A stretch of 6,081 bases of DNA from positions 1 to 6,081 of the forward strand of contig JAGQNH010000008.1 of the NCBI GenBank assembly GCA_020428185.1, written 5' to 3'. Positions within the stretch are counted from its first letter, which is position 1; every line of letters starts with the position of its first letter. This document shows positions 1 to 5,865 of the stretch, one piece after another. This DNA comes from Candidatus Saccharimonadota bacterium (lineage in GTDB: Bacteria; Patescibacteriota; Saccharimonadia; Saccharimonadales; Saccharimonadaceae). The notes beneath the pieces were generated by a model. The model had not been told where the DNA came from and ran no database searches. It saw only the letters and a list, made by a program, of their open reading frames with translations. The translations under genes were made by a program, and so were the position numbers.

Positions 1-1
1 A

Positions 2-835
2 AACTACGAACGCCGGAACAAAAGTGGCGTTATCGAGCTAGCCGGTCGGGATTGGGAATCAACTCAGTCTAAGTTAGGCGAGGTTGCCCAAATCGCATGG
101 TATGTCAATCTACTTACAGAAGATAACCTACCGTCATATCATCACGAAATCGCGACTAAATTTAGCCGTGATGGAGCCTGGGGCACATGGGTACACAGGT
201 GGACTGCAGAAGAAAACCGTCACAGTGTCGCGATGCGCGAATTTGCACACGTCACACGTGCAATCGACCCGGTAGACCTTGAAGATACACGAATGCATCA
301 CATGAGTCACGGATATGACAGTAGCGACAAAACGCCACTTGGCGCAATAGCCTACGTGACCATGCAGGAACTTGCAACTCGAATCGCACACCGAAATACA
401 GGTATTATCTGCAAAAACGAGGGTAATGTCCTCGCAGATCAACTTCTTGCGCGTATTTCTGCAGACGAAAATCTTCACATGATATTCTACCGTGATCTCG
501 GGAAAGCAGCGCTAGATCTCATCCCGAATCAAATGATGCGCGTCATCACAAACGAAGTTACTAGCTTTAAAATGCCAGGCGACACAATTCCTAACTTTAA
601 GCAACACGCGAAAAAAATTGCAAAAGCAGGCATCTACGACCTCGACCTTCATGTCACCGAAGTACTCGAACCGACATTCAAGAAATGGAATATCTTCGAT
701 CGAGAAGATCTCACAGGGGATGGCGCCGCAGCCCGTGATGAACTTGGAAATGTACTCGAATTCCTAAAAGTGGCAGCACGTAATTTTGCCGAAAGAAATG
801 CAGGAGAAAAAGCTGCAACAAATGACGCTAGGTAA
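2..835 (+). CDS. desA1: Acyl-[acyl-carrier-protein] desaturase, DesA1 type (5'-partial)
   Basis: This is the C-terminal 277 residues of a soluble diiron desaturase; the frame is open from base 2 and the true start lies before the window. The family uses O2 and ferredoxin-type electrons to put a cis double bond into acyl chains carried on ACP, in the cytosol. All six diiron ligands of the plant stearoyl-ACP desaturase pattern can be placed, in partial-protein numbering: E40 in TEDNLPSY, E71 and H74 in WTAEENRH, E123 in QELATRIAHRNTG, E156 and H159 in SADENLHMIFYRD. These blocks, and a C-terminal KKWxIFxREDxTG segment, closely match mycobacterial DesA1 as I remember it. By that comparison about 45 N-terminal residues are missing and the C-terminus is some 20-40 residues shorter. 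It ends in TAA, 65 bp before rpmG, which has its own promoter, so no operon link is implied. Family assignment is firm; substrate and double-bond position cannot be read. Confidence 0.93.
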   Translation, partial: NYERRNKSGVIELAGRDWESTQSKLGEVAQIAWYVNLLTEDNLPSYHHEIATKFSRDGAWGTWVHRWTAEENRHSVAMREFAHVTRAIDPVDLEDTRMHHMSHGYDSSDKTPLGAIAYVTMQELATRIAHRNTGIICKNEGNVLADQLLARISADENLHMIFYRDLGKAALDLIPNQMMRVITNEVTSFKMPGDTIPNFKQHAKKIAKAGIYDLDLHVTEVLEPTFKKWNIFDREDLTGDGAAARDELGNVLEFLKVAARNFAERNAGEKAATNDAR

Positions 836-837
836 CA

Positions 838-864
838 CTAGTCAAAAACAATTTTTTGTGCTAG
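838..864 (+). repeat. AT-rich imperfect inverted repeat over the rpmG promoter
   Basis: CTAG (838-841) pairs with CTAG (861-864), and CAAAAA (843-848) with TTTTTG (853-858) around a CAAT loop; a small internal loop (842 against 859-860) separates the two stems. The hairpin starts just after the desaturase stop codon and runs into the rpmG -10 box. It could act as a weak terminator for the desaturase or as an operator. The pairing is visible; either role is inference, and the stem is too AT-rich to be a convincing intrinsic terminator. Confidence 0.35.
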
Positions 865-867
865 AAT
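839..867 (+). promoter_or_regulatory. Predicted rpmG promoter (extended -10)
   Basis: A -10 hexamer TAGAAT (862-867) is preceded by TG plus one base (859-861), the extended -10 arrangement. A weak -35-like TAGTCA (839-844; four of six consensus positions) sits 17 bp upstream. The predicted start near 874 leaves a leader of about 27 nt before rpmG. The ribosome binding site is poor: only TGAG (891-894), 6 nt before the ATG. Confidence 0.55.
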
Positions 868-900
868 AGAAAAAGTTGTAAATATAAATGTGAGTTTAGT

Positions 901-1107
901 ATGCCTAAAAAAGCAACAAAGCGAAAATTAGTTGGACTTGTCAGTGACCTTAGCGGCCACCGTACTTACTACACGACTAAAAATACTCAGAATACTACTG
1001 AGAAAATTAGTCTAAAAAAGTACGACCCAGTTGCACGTAAACATGCAACATACACTGAGACAAAAAAGAGTCTTGGCCGTAACGAAGTCAAAGCACGCAA
1101 GTCATAA
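901..1107 (+). CDS. rpmG: 50S ribosomal protein bL33, zinc-free (C-minus) form
   Basis: This 68-residue basic protein matches bL33 of the large ribosomal subunit across its length: [14 protein letters not shown] (19-32), then an [18 protein letters not shown] block (34-51) that aligns with E. coli EKLELKKFDPVVRQHVIY. It has no cysteine, so it is the C-minus form that does not bind zinc; the two CxxC positions of C-plus L33 are filled by other residues. It is longer than the usual 49-55 residues because of a few extra N-terminal residues and a lysine/arginine-rich tail (about 56-68). The ATG at 901 is chosen because the conserved body starts a few residues later and a promoter lies directly upstream. 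It is transcribed alone: own promoter, own terminator at 1128-1165, and convergent with the glucan operon. Identification is secure; the tail's role is unknown. Confidence 0.93.
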   Translation: MPKKATKRKLVGLVSDLSGHRTYYTTKNTQNTTEKISLKKYDPVARKHATYTETKKSLGRNEVKARKS

Positions 1108-1127
1108 CACGATACATAATCTATTAC

Positions 1128-1165
1128 AGAATCCGGTCCTATCGACCGGATTCTTTGTCTTTTTT
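1128..1165 (+). terminator. Rho-independent terminator of rpmG
   Basis: A perfect 11-bp stem (1128-1138 with 1144-1154, core AATCCGGTC/GACCGGATT) has a 5-nt loop at 1139-1143 and is followed on the + strand by a T-rich tail (1154-1165, TTTGTCTTTTTT from 1154). It starts 20 nt after the rpmG stop codon. On the minus strand the same stem is followed by a non-T-rich sequence, so it looks one-directional. The loop contains the TAG stop codon of the convergent GH15 gene, and the right arm and T-tract encode that protein's last residues. Confidence 0.92.
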
Positions 1166-3097
1166 GATTGTATCGAGCAGGGTCGATACATACTCTGCAT
1201 GACTCCAGTTGAGAGGCGCAGGCGCCACCAATGAATGATCTATGGGGCTAATCTGTTCAGACATAACACCGGTTTTCATCATAATAGTATTCACCCAGTC
1301 GAGTATACGAGTCACGCGTTCGTCTTGGCCGGTCTCAATAAAATACTGAGCCATCCAAAATGTCGTAATAAACCACCAATTTCCTTTTGAGTTAGGATCG
1401 ATACGGTTATACTGATCGTATTCATAGCGTGGATAGGCATCAAGGCCCGGATCCGAACGAAGTTCTCGGTCAATCGTTTCTGCAGCAGCTTTTACTTCCT
1501 CAGAATTGCTATTAAACAGGCCAAATGTAAATGCTGCAAAAAATCCACTCATATCAATTGTCGAATCGTACAGCACCTGACCATCGACTACTCGAACTCC
1601 TTTATAAAATGCTTTTCTGTCGGCATTGTACAGATATTTGCGGGCGCTAATCTGTATATCATCGGACGCCGCACGCCACGCGACTGCACTTGCGCTATCT
1701 CCTTTGACATCAGCCAAATCGGCAGCAGCCTGCAATGCCGCGTACACCAGAGAGACTGTATACGTACTAATAAGGAACACTTCCTCCCAGAGATCATAGC
1801 TTGGTTTTGGCAATCCGGTCGTTTCATCAATAAACTCTGTCATCCAGTTTGCCATTGGCTTTACCATTGAGTCATAAAAGTCGTGTAGGATGCGTGCGTC
1901 TTTGTTTTTCTGATATAGCTGAGCAATCGCAAAGACGACAACCGCCGTTTCATCCTCCTGAATCGGTGGCGCCACCATACCACCATCATGTACATATGAG
2001 TGCCAGCTAGAGCCCATCCCTCCGTCAGCACGAAACTTGTGCATTAGATAGCCGCTTGGGTGCATGACTCGTTTGCAAAATTCAAAGAATCGGTACGGCT
2101 CCTCGGTATAGCCCATGCGCATAAGCGGCCACAATACCAATGCACCATCTCGCGGCCAACAGTACGCATACGTATCTCGACCGTAGTTAAGCATGGACGT
2201 ATCCGTGCTCGCGATAACAGCCCCACGTTTGTCAATTTGCGACTTAATAACCATGACGCTCCGCATGAACGAATCGTGGTATTTGGGGTCGATTTTTTCA
2301 GCAGCCCTGGCGGCTGGCTCGAGCCATTTTCGCCACCAATCCGCAGTAACGTGCAACCTCTTCAGTAGACCGTCATTGCGCACCTGCTTGTCGATATACA
2401 GTGCCTCTCTCAAAGATGAACCAGCCGTAATCCAATAATGCACTCGTTGCGAGGCATGCCCATCGACATGCAATCTAAATCTCATAATTGAATCGACACG
2501 CCCATGCTCAACATTGCCATTCGACAACTCGCCATCTTCCGCATCGCGATACGTACCATCATGCCCCTCTATCCCAAAAAGTCCGACACTATGCTGATCA
2601 AATGACACGCCGTTCGTCATTCCCGAAATAATAAATGCTCGTCGCCCTCTGTAGTGCAGCAGTGCGTCGCTATCTGGCAAATACTGCGCCGTATCTGTAT
2701 TGCTACGTGAATCGTCGATTGCAAACGCCTGATGCATAAACAAGCGTATCTCTCTTGGGTGATCCGCTAGATTCACGACGTGGATATTGCGCATAAATGC
2801 ACTGACATGAGAATCAACAAAATCATCCATTTCAAGCAATATTTGCATAGATTCATTTTTTGCTATCGTATGGCCAATTAGCGCATTTGTAGGGTAGCGG
2901 AACGAAAATGTCCATTCACCATCATTGTCGAGCCAGCTTAAACGGCCGTCAATCCATACACCAATACGATGACGCGTATGCATACCCTGTGCATGATTTG
3001 AAAGTCCAACATACGGATAGTACAGATCATGAACAAGGCCATAATTATTCAGGCCGACGTGAAGCTCGCCATTTGACAGAACAATCGGCCTAAGCAT
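1139..3097 (-). CDS. GH15 glucoamylase-type glycoside hydrolase
   Basis: A complete 652-residue GH15 protein. The family uses an inverting mechanism to release beta-glucose from non-reducing ends of alpha-glucans; some members are trehalases. The N-terminal beta-sandwich spans roughly 1-260 and opens with the typical RPIVLSNGELHVGL pattern, which fixes the start. The (alpha/alpha)6 barrel covers about 270-645, with YCWPRDGA at 312-319, the general acid E438 in YDLWEE (434-439), and the general base E614 in the MSEQISP segment followed by LNWSHAEY (629-636). Both catalytic glutamates are present. The residues after LWEE read VFLISTYT, unlike the (K/R)xGxHxFT common in the family. A strong Shine-Dalgarno GGAGAG (3106-3101) sits 5 nt from the ATG by its GGAG core. 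No signal peptide is visible. It is the third operon gene, 30 nt after GH57. It probably degrades a cytosolic alpha-glucan; trehalase or another alpha-glucosidase activity remains possible. Confidence 0.93.
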   Translation of the reverse strand: MLRPIVLSNGELHVGLNNYGLVHDLYYPYVGLSNHAQGMHTRHRIGVWIDGRLSWLDNDGEWTFSFRYPTNALIGHTIAKNESMQILLEMDDFVDSHVSAFMRNIHVVNLADHPREIRLFMHQAFAIDDSRSNTDTAQYLPDSDALLHYRGRRAFIISGMTNGVSFDQHSVGLFGIEGHDGTYRDAEDGELSNGNVEHGRVDSIMRFRLHVDGHASQRVHYWITAGSSLREALYIDKQVRNDGLLKRLHVTADWWRKWLEPAARAAEKIDPKYHDSFMRSVMVIKSQIDKRGAVIASTDTSMLNYGRDTYAYCWPRDGALVLWPLMRMGYTEEPYRFFEFCKRVMHPSGYLMHKFRADGGMGSSWHSYVHDGGMVAPPIQEDETAVVVFAIAQLYQKNKDARILHDFYDSMVKPMANWMTEFIDETTGLPKPSYDLWEEVFLISTYTVSLVYAALQAAADLADVKGDSASAVAWRAASDDIQISARKYLYNADRKAFYKGVRVVDGQVLYDSTIDMSGFFAAFTFGLFNSNSEEVKAAAETIDRELRSDPGLDAYPRYEYDQYNRIDPNSKGNWWFITTFWMAQYFIETGQDERVTRILDWVNTIMMKTGVMSEQISPIDHSLVAPAPLNWSHAEYVSTLLDTIKKDKESGR

Positions 3098-3100
3098 TCA

Positions 3101-3107
3101 CTCTCCA
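3101..3107 (-). promoter_or_regulatory. Strong ribosome binding site of the GH15 gene
   Basis: The minus strand reads TGGAGAG, 3 nt before the ATG at 3097, with the GGAG core 5 nt away. It is the best Shine-Dalgarno in the window and supports this start codon. It allows independent initiation after the 30-nt gap that follows the GH57 stop codon. Confidence 0.75.
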
Positions 3108-3127
3108 GAGATTCCCACCCGAATGAT

Positions 3128-4369
3128 TCATGACGACGCTTGCTCCGAGGCGCCATCGGAAAGTCCGCCCAATTTATGAACATGCATAACTCGCAGGCGA
3201 ATATCTCGAATTGCATTCATATACGACATAAACGCATCATACGGAGAGTCATACGGACTGAAATATTTGTGCACATCCGCATCGTGATCCCATTTCGTAG
3301 CCATATAATAGAAGTGGTCAGAACTCTGCAGTAACCGCCAGTCATTGACTATATCGTTGTCACCGCAACGTAGTACATCGTCCTGAAGAGAGTAAAGATA
3401 TCTTAGAGATTCTCGCTGCAAATCATTGCCACACCATGCAGACAGATCACGCTCACTATCTGCCCATGTCACAGTATCAGGCATAGAGATATCTCCGGCA
3501 GGATCAAGCGCCTTTGCCACGCCTGTCACCGTATGGAAGCTTCCGTCGCCAGCGATCCATTTTGCAACAAATCGCTCAAAGAATGAGAATATACCCGTAT
3601 CGTTCCACTGGTGTTCGCCAAATGTTTCAAAATCCATAAACAAATTAACTATCTGACCATCATTTCCGTTCGATATCCAGTCAACGTACTTGTCCTCAGT
3701 TAGTGGCCATTCATTCCAGGACTGGTCACCAAATCGAAATGCCAAATCGTCACTAAGTCGATAATTCTTGAGTAGCAACCGAATATTCTCAGTGCCACTT
3801 GGTCGATAGACGTAGTTTGGACTTCGCCATTGCAATACCGGGTCCCAGCCTTCGGCCAATATAACTTTATAGCCTGCTTGATCTGCCCATTTTGCCAAAT
3901 CATCGTTGTATGCCAGCTCAGTATTGCGAAAAGCGGTCGGCACTACACCGAAGACAGACTGTATTTTCTCAGCGTGTAGCTCAACCTGCTTCACAAATTC
4001 ATCCCTATCATAGAAAAACGCCAAACTATGGTAATACGTCTCTGCAACAATTTCGACTCGTCCGGTCTGAACGAGCGTCCGGAACATCTCTAGCACATCT
4101 GGAGCCCACATCTCTGCTTGCTGTATGAAATCACCCGTAATACTGAGTGAGCATGAAAATTCTGGGTGTCGCTCAAGCAATGTCTGTAGCAACACCGCCA
4201 TTGGCCGATATGACTTATCTGCGACTTTATGAAATACTTTCTCGTTATTGAGCTTACTATCGTCCTTAACATCGAAATAATCATGTCGATTGCCAATATC
4301 AAACACACTGTACGGTCGTACTCGGTACGGCTGATGCACATGTAGGTACAGAGCTACTGCCTTACTCAT
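3128..4369 (-). CDS. GH57 alpha-amylase-family enzyme
   Basis: A complete 413-residue GH57 protein; these retaining enzymes hydrolyse or transfer alpha-glucan chains using an incomplete TIM barrel. The conserved family regions appear in order: HQP at 12-14 (region 1); SITGDF at 76-81 (region 2); FRNTELAY at 147-154 with E151 as predicted nucleophile (region 3); MDFETFGEH at 245-253 with D246 as predicted acid/base (region 4); and a WADSERDLSAW helix around 302-312 (region 5). The C-terminal SDHFYYMATKW (350-360) and PYDSPYDAF (372-380) match the short alpha-amylase subgroup found beside GT4 genes in Bacteroides. The C-terminal ten or so residues look disordered. At 413 residues it is shorter than typical GH57 branching enzymes. 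There is no signal peptide. Its ATG overlaps the GT4 stop as ATGA, with only a weak GGGG (4380-4377) ahead, so translational coupling is likely. It ends in TGA. Exact activity (amylase, transferase or weak branching) is not decided. Confidence 0.93.
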   Translation of the reverse strand: MSKAVALYLHVHQPYRVRPYSVFDIGNRHDYFDVKDDSKLNNEKVFHKVADKSYRPMAVLLQTLLERHPEFSCSLSITGDFIQQAEMWAPDVLEMFRTLVQTGRVEIVAETYYHSLAFFYDRDEFVKQVELHAEKIQSVFGVVPTAFRNTELAYNDDLAKWADQAGYKVILAEGWDPVLQWRSPNYVYRPSGTENIRLLLKNYRLSDDLAFRFGDQSWNEWPLTEDKYVDWISNGNDGQIVNLFMDFETFGEHQWNDTGIFSFFERFVAKWIAGDGSFHTVTGVAKALDPAGDISMPDTVTWADSERDLSAWCGNDLQRESLRYLYSLQDDVLRCGDNDIVNDWRLLQSSDHFYYMATKWDHDADVHKYFSPYDSPYDAFMSYMNAIRDIRLRVMHVHKLGGLSDGASEQASS

Positions 4370-5589
4370 GCTGGCACCCCGTCTTTGAACTTGCTATATA
4401 GTGAGATGCACTTATCGGCAACATCATGCCACGAAATACGCGCATATTCATCTTTGACATTTCGCTTCAACATAGTCGCAAGGCTAGGCGAGAGTGCAAT
4501 ATTGACCAATTGATCTGCGAGGCGATCCGTATCCCAATAGTCATAGCGAAGAATGTTGTTAAGTACCTCTCCAACACCAGACTGCTTACTGATGATTAGC
4601 GCACTGTCGTGATGCGCTGCTTCTAGTGCCGTAAGTCCAAACGGCTCGCTCACAGAACTCATCACAAATACGTCCGCAACTGAATAAATATCGCGCCACT
4701 GCTTGCCACGAACAAATCCAGTGAAATACACCTTGTCCGCGATACCCATAGCAGCAGACATACTGATAAGCTCGTCTCTCTGCTCGCCGTCACCTGCAAG
4801 CAAAAAGACAAACTTGTCATATTTCTTGCAAGCACGAGCTGCGCCTCGCAAAAAATGCGTCAAACCCTTCTGAACTGTAAACCTCGTCAAAAGAGCCACA
4901 ACAGTATAGCCCTCTGCCTTCAATGCCTCAAAGTAGCGATATCCACGTACGTCGTATTCGTATGGCTCAAAACTATCGACGTCTATCGCATTGTGAATGA
5001 CTTCAACATTTTCTGATGGAATACCATATCTCTCAACAATAATTGCCTTGGTGATATTGCTCACAGCAATAATCCTGTCCGCCATACTAAGTGCCTGTTG
5101 CTCAATCTCATGCACTATTGGATTGCCGCTCGCATTATCACCCGAGCGATCAAACTCAGTAGCATGCACGTGAACGACTAGCGGAGCACCTGTCAGTTCC
5201 TTGGCGCGAACTCCTGCTTCCATAGTCAACCAATCATGAGCATGAACAACATCAGGATGAGACTTCTTGACAAGCCCCTCTACAAACTTGATGTAATGCT
5301 TCTGCACAGCACGCATTGTCGATAGGTCACCAGCATCAATATCTGCCATGTCTTTTTCGGTGACAAATTCACTGTCATAACTTCCCATATGCACACGAGA
5401 TTCGGGATCAAGTGATGTGGCGCCATGAACAGTCATAAAGTCAATCGAGGAATGGTCTGCAGAATAGGGAAGTACAAAATCTATCGAGGCACCCTTAATA
5501 GCAAGTGCCTTTGACATGTGATAACACGCGACACCGAGCCCGCCGCTGTTATTGGGCGGCAGCTCCCAGCCAAGCATCAGTATTTTCAT
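4366..5589 (-). CDS. GT4 glycosyltransferase, glycogen/starch synthase-like
   Basis: A complete 407-residue GT-B retaining glycosyltransferase. The N-terminal domain (about 1-190) begins with the nucleotide-sugar loop NNSGGLG (13-19) and carries HAHDW (116-120) and HVHATEFDR (140-148), where H142 is the likely active-site histidine. The C-terminal domain (about 191-385) has HNAID (199-203), R236 and K241 in the TRFTVQKG phosphate-binding segment, and the EX7E motif E315-E323 in SEPFGLTALEAA. The HATEFDR signature is one I associate with GT4 enzymes encoded beside GH57 amylases, which supports an alpha-glucan synthase role using ADP- or UDP-glucose; donor and acceptor are inference. It is the first operon gene. 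The start is supported by AGGG (5599-5596) 6 nt before the ATG and by the promoter at 5653-5682. It shares 4 bp (ATGA) with GH57. No signal peptide or membrane segment is seen, so it is probably cytosolic. It could instead make another glucosyl product such as trehalose or a surface glycan. Confidence 0.92.
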   Translation of the reverse strand: MKILMLGWELPPNNSGGLGVACYHMSKALAIKGASIDFVLPYSADHSSIDFMTVHGATSLDPESRVHMGSYDSEFVTEKDMADIDAGDLSTMRAVQKHYIKFVEGLVKKSHPDVVHAHDWLTMEAGVRAKELTGAPLVVHVHATEFDRSGDNASGNPIVHEIEQQALSMADRIIAVSNITKAIIVERYGIPSENVEVIHNAIDVDSFEPYEYDVRGYRYFEALKAEGYTVVALLTRFTVQKGLTHFLRGAARACKKYDKFVFLLAGDGEQRDELISMSAAMGIADKVYFTGFVRGKQWRDIYSVADVFVMSSVSEPFGLTALEAAHHDSALIISKQSGVGEVLNNILRYDYWDTDRLADQLVNIALSPSLATMLKRNVKDEYARISWHDVADKCISLYSKFKDGVPA

Positions 5590-5601
5590 TTATTTCCCTA
5601 A

Positions 5602-5618
5602 GATTGGTCTACCCAACC
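5602..5618 (-). repeat. Small hairpin in the operon 5' leader
   Basis: On the minus strand GGTTGG (5618-5613) can pair with CCAATC (5607-5602) around a GTAGA loop, with one G-U pair. It ends just before the AGGG ribosome binding site of the GT4 gene. It may modulate translation or mRNA stability, but a 6-bp stem can arise by chance. Confidence 0.3.
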
Positions 5619-5644
5619 AGTGTTCCTCATATTTATGTATTAGC

Positions 5645-5673
5645 CTAGCGTTATTATAAGATATACGCTAGCG
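5645..5673. promoter_or_regulatory. Candidate operator: CTAGCGT / ACGCTAG inverted repeat
   Basis: Perfect 7-bp arms CTAGCGT (5645-5651) and ACGCTAG (5665-5671) lie 13 bp apart, about 20 bp centre to centre, or two helical turns. One arm covers the predicted transcription start and the other lies in the spacer, so the -10 box sits between them. The right arm is part of an 8-bp palindrome CGCTAGCG (5666-5673), giving a third CTAGCG copy. A dimeric repressor bound here would block RNA polymerase. The repeats are seen; the operator function is inferred. Confidence 0.5.
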
Positions 5674-5682
5674 CTTTGACAA
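5653..5682 (-). promoter_or_regulatory. Promoter of the GT4-GH57-GH15 operon
   Basis: On the minus strand a -35 box TTGTCA (5682-5677; five of six consensus bases) is followed after 18 bp by a perfect -10 box TATAAT (5658-5653). Transcription should start near 5646, giving a leader of about 57 nt before the GT4 ATG. The A/T-rich stretch upstream (5683-5726, with A-tracts) resembles an UP element. This is the strongest promoter in the window. Confidence 0.8.
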
Positions 5683-5710
5683 CAGTTTTTAAGCTATAAA
5701 ATGCAGAAAT

Positions 5711-5726
5711 TTTTTTATATAAAAAA
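5711..5726. repeat. Perfect A/T palindrome
   Basis: Six T, then ATAT, then six A form a perfect 16-bp palindrome about 30-45 bp upstream of the operon -35 box. It may be a bent or easily melted element assisting the promoter; no T-tailed terminator structure with GC pairs is present. Confidence 0.45.
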
Positions 5727-5732
5727 CTGACA

Positions 5733-5747
5733 CAATAGACACTATTG
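5733..5747. repeat. CAATAG-ACA-CTATTG inverted repeat
   Basis: Perfect 6-bp arms separated by 3 bp form a compact dyad of the size used by dimeric regulators. It lies about 50 bp upstream of the operon -35 box and about 110 bp upstream of the tRNA promoter. Function is unknown, and chance occurrence in AT-rich DNA is possible. Confidence 0.35.
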
Positions 5748-5856
5748 CATATTTGATTACTATGTTTCATGATTTATGTATTTAAAAAATATCCATAAAA
5801 TATAGCAATCATTCATACAGATTTGACCACATACAAATCGCAATAACAACAATTTA

Positions 5857-5865
5857 TGGTACAAT
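5857..5865 (+). promoter_or_regulatory. Predicted tRNA-Trp promoter (extended -10)
   Basis: TG, one base, then TACAAT (5860-5865) forms an extended -10 box. No good -35 lies at 16-18 bp; a TTGACC at 5823-5828 is too far away (31 bp). The start would be near 5872, about 5 nt ahead of the mature tRNA 5' end. Confidence 0.5.

Noticed and set aside
134..478. 114-codon open frame on the minus strand
   Set aside because: It lies wholly antisense to the desaturase, whose diiron motifs prove the + frame; the peptide is cysteine-rich and resembles no known protein.
1031..1234. 67-codon + frame overlapping rpmG and GH15
   Set aside because: It is out of frame within rpmG, crosses the terminator, and ends antisense to GH15; no protein-like features.
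2060..2438. Two + strand open frames of 102 and 81 codons inside GH15
   Set aside because: They are antisense shadows of a gene with complete GH15 catalytic motifs, and have no ribosome binding site.
5631..5782. Repeated ATTTATGTATT (5631-5641 and 5772-5782) as a possible origin or att repeat
   Set aside because: Two 11-bp A/T matches are expected by chance in such AT-rich DNA; no DnaA-box cluster or integrase gene is seen.
5823..5828. TTGACC as the -35 box of the tRNA promoter
   Set aside because: The spacing to TACAAT is 31 bp, far beyond the 16-18 bp that works; no suitable -10 lies at the correct distance from it.
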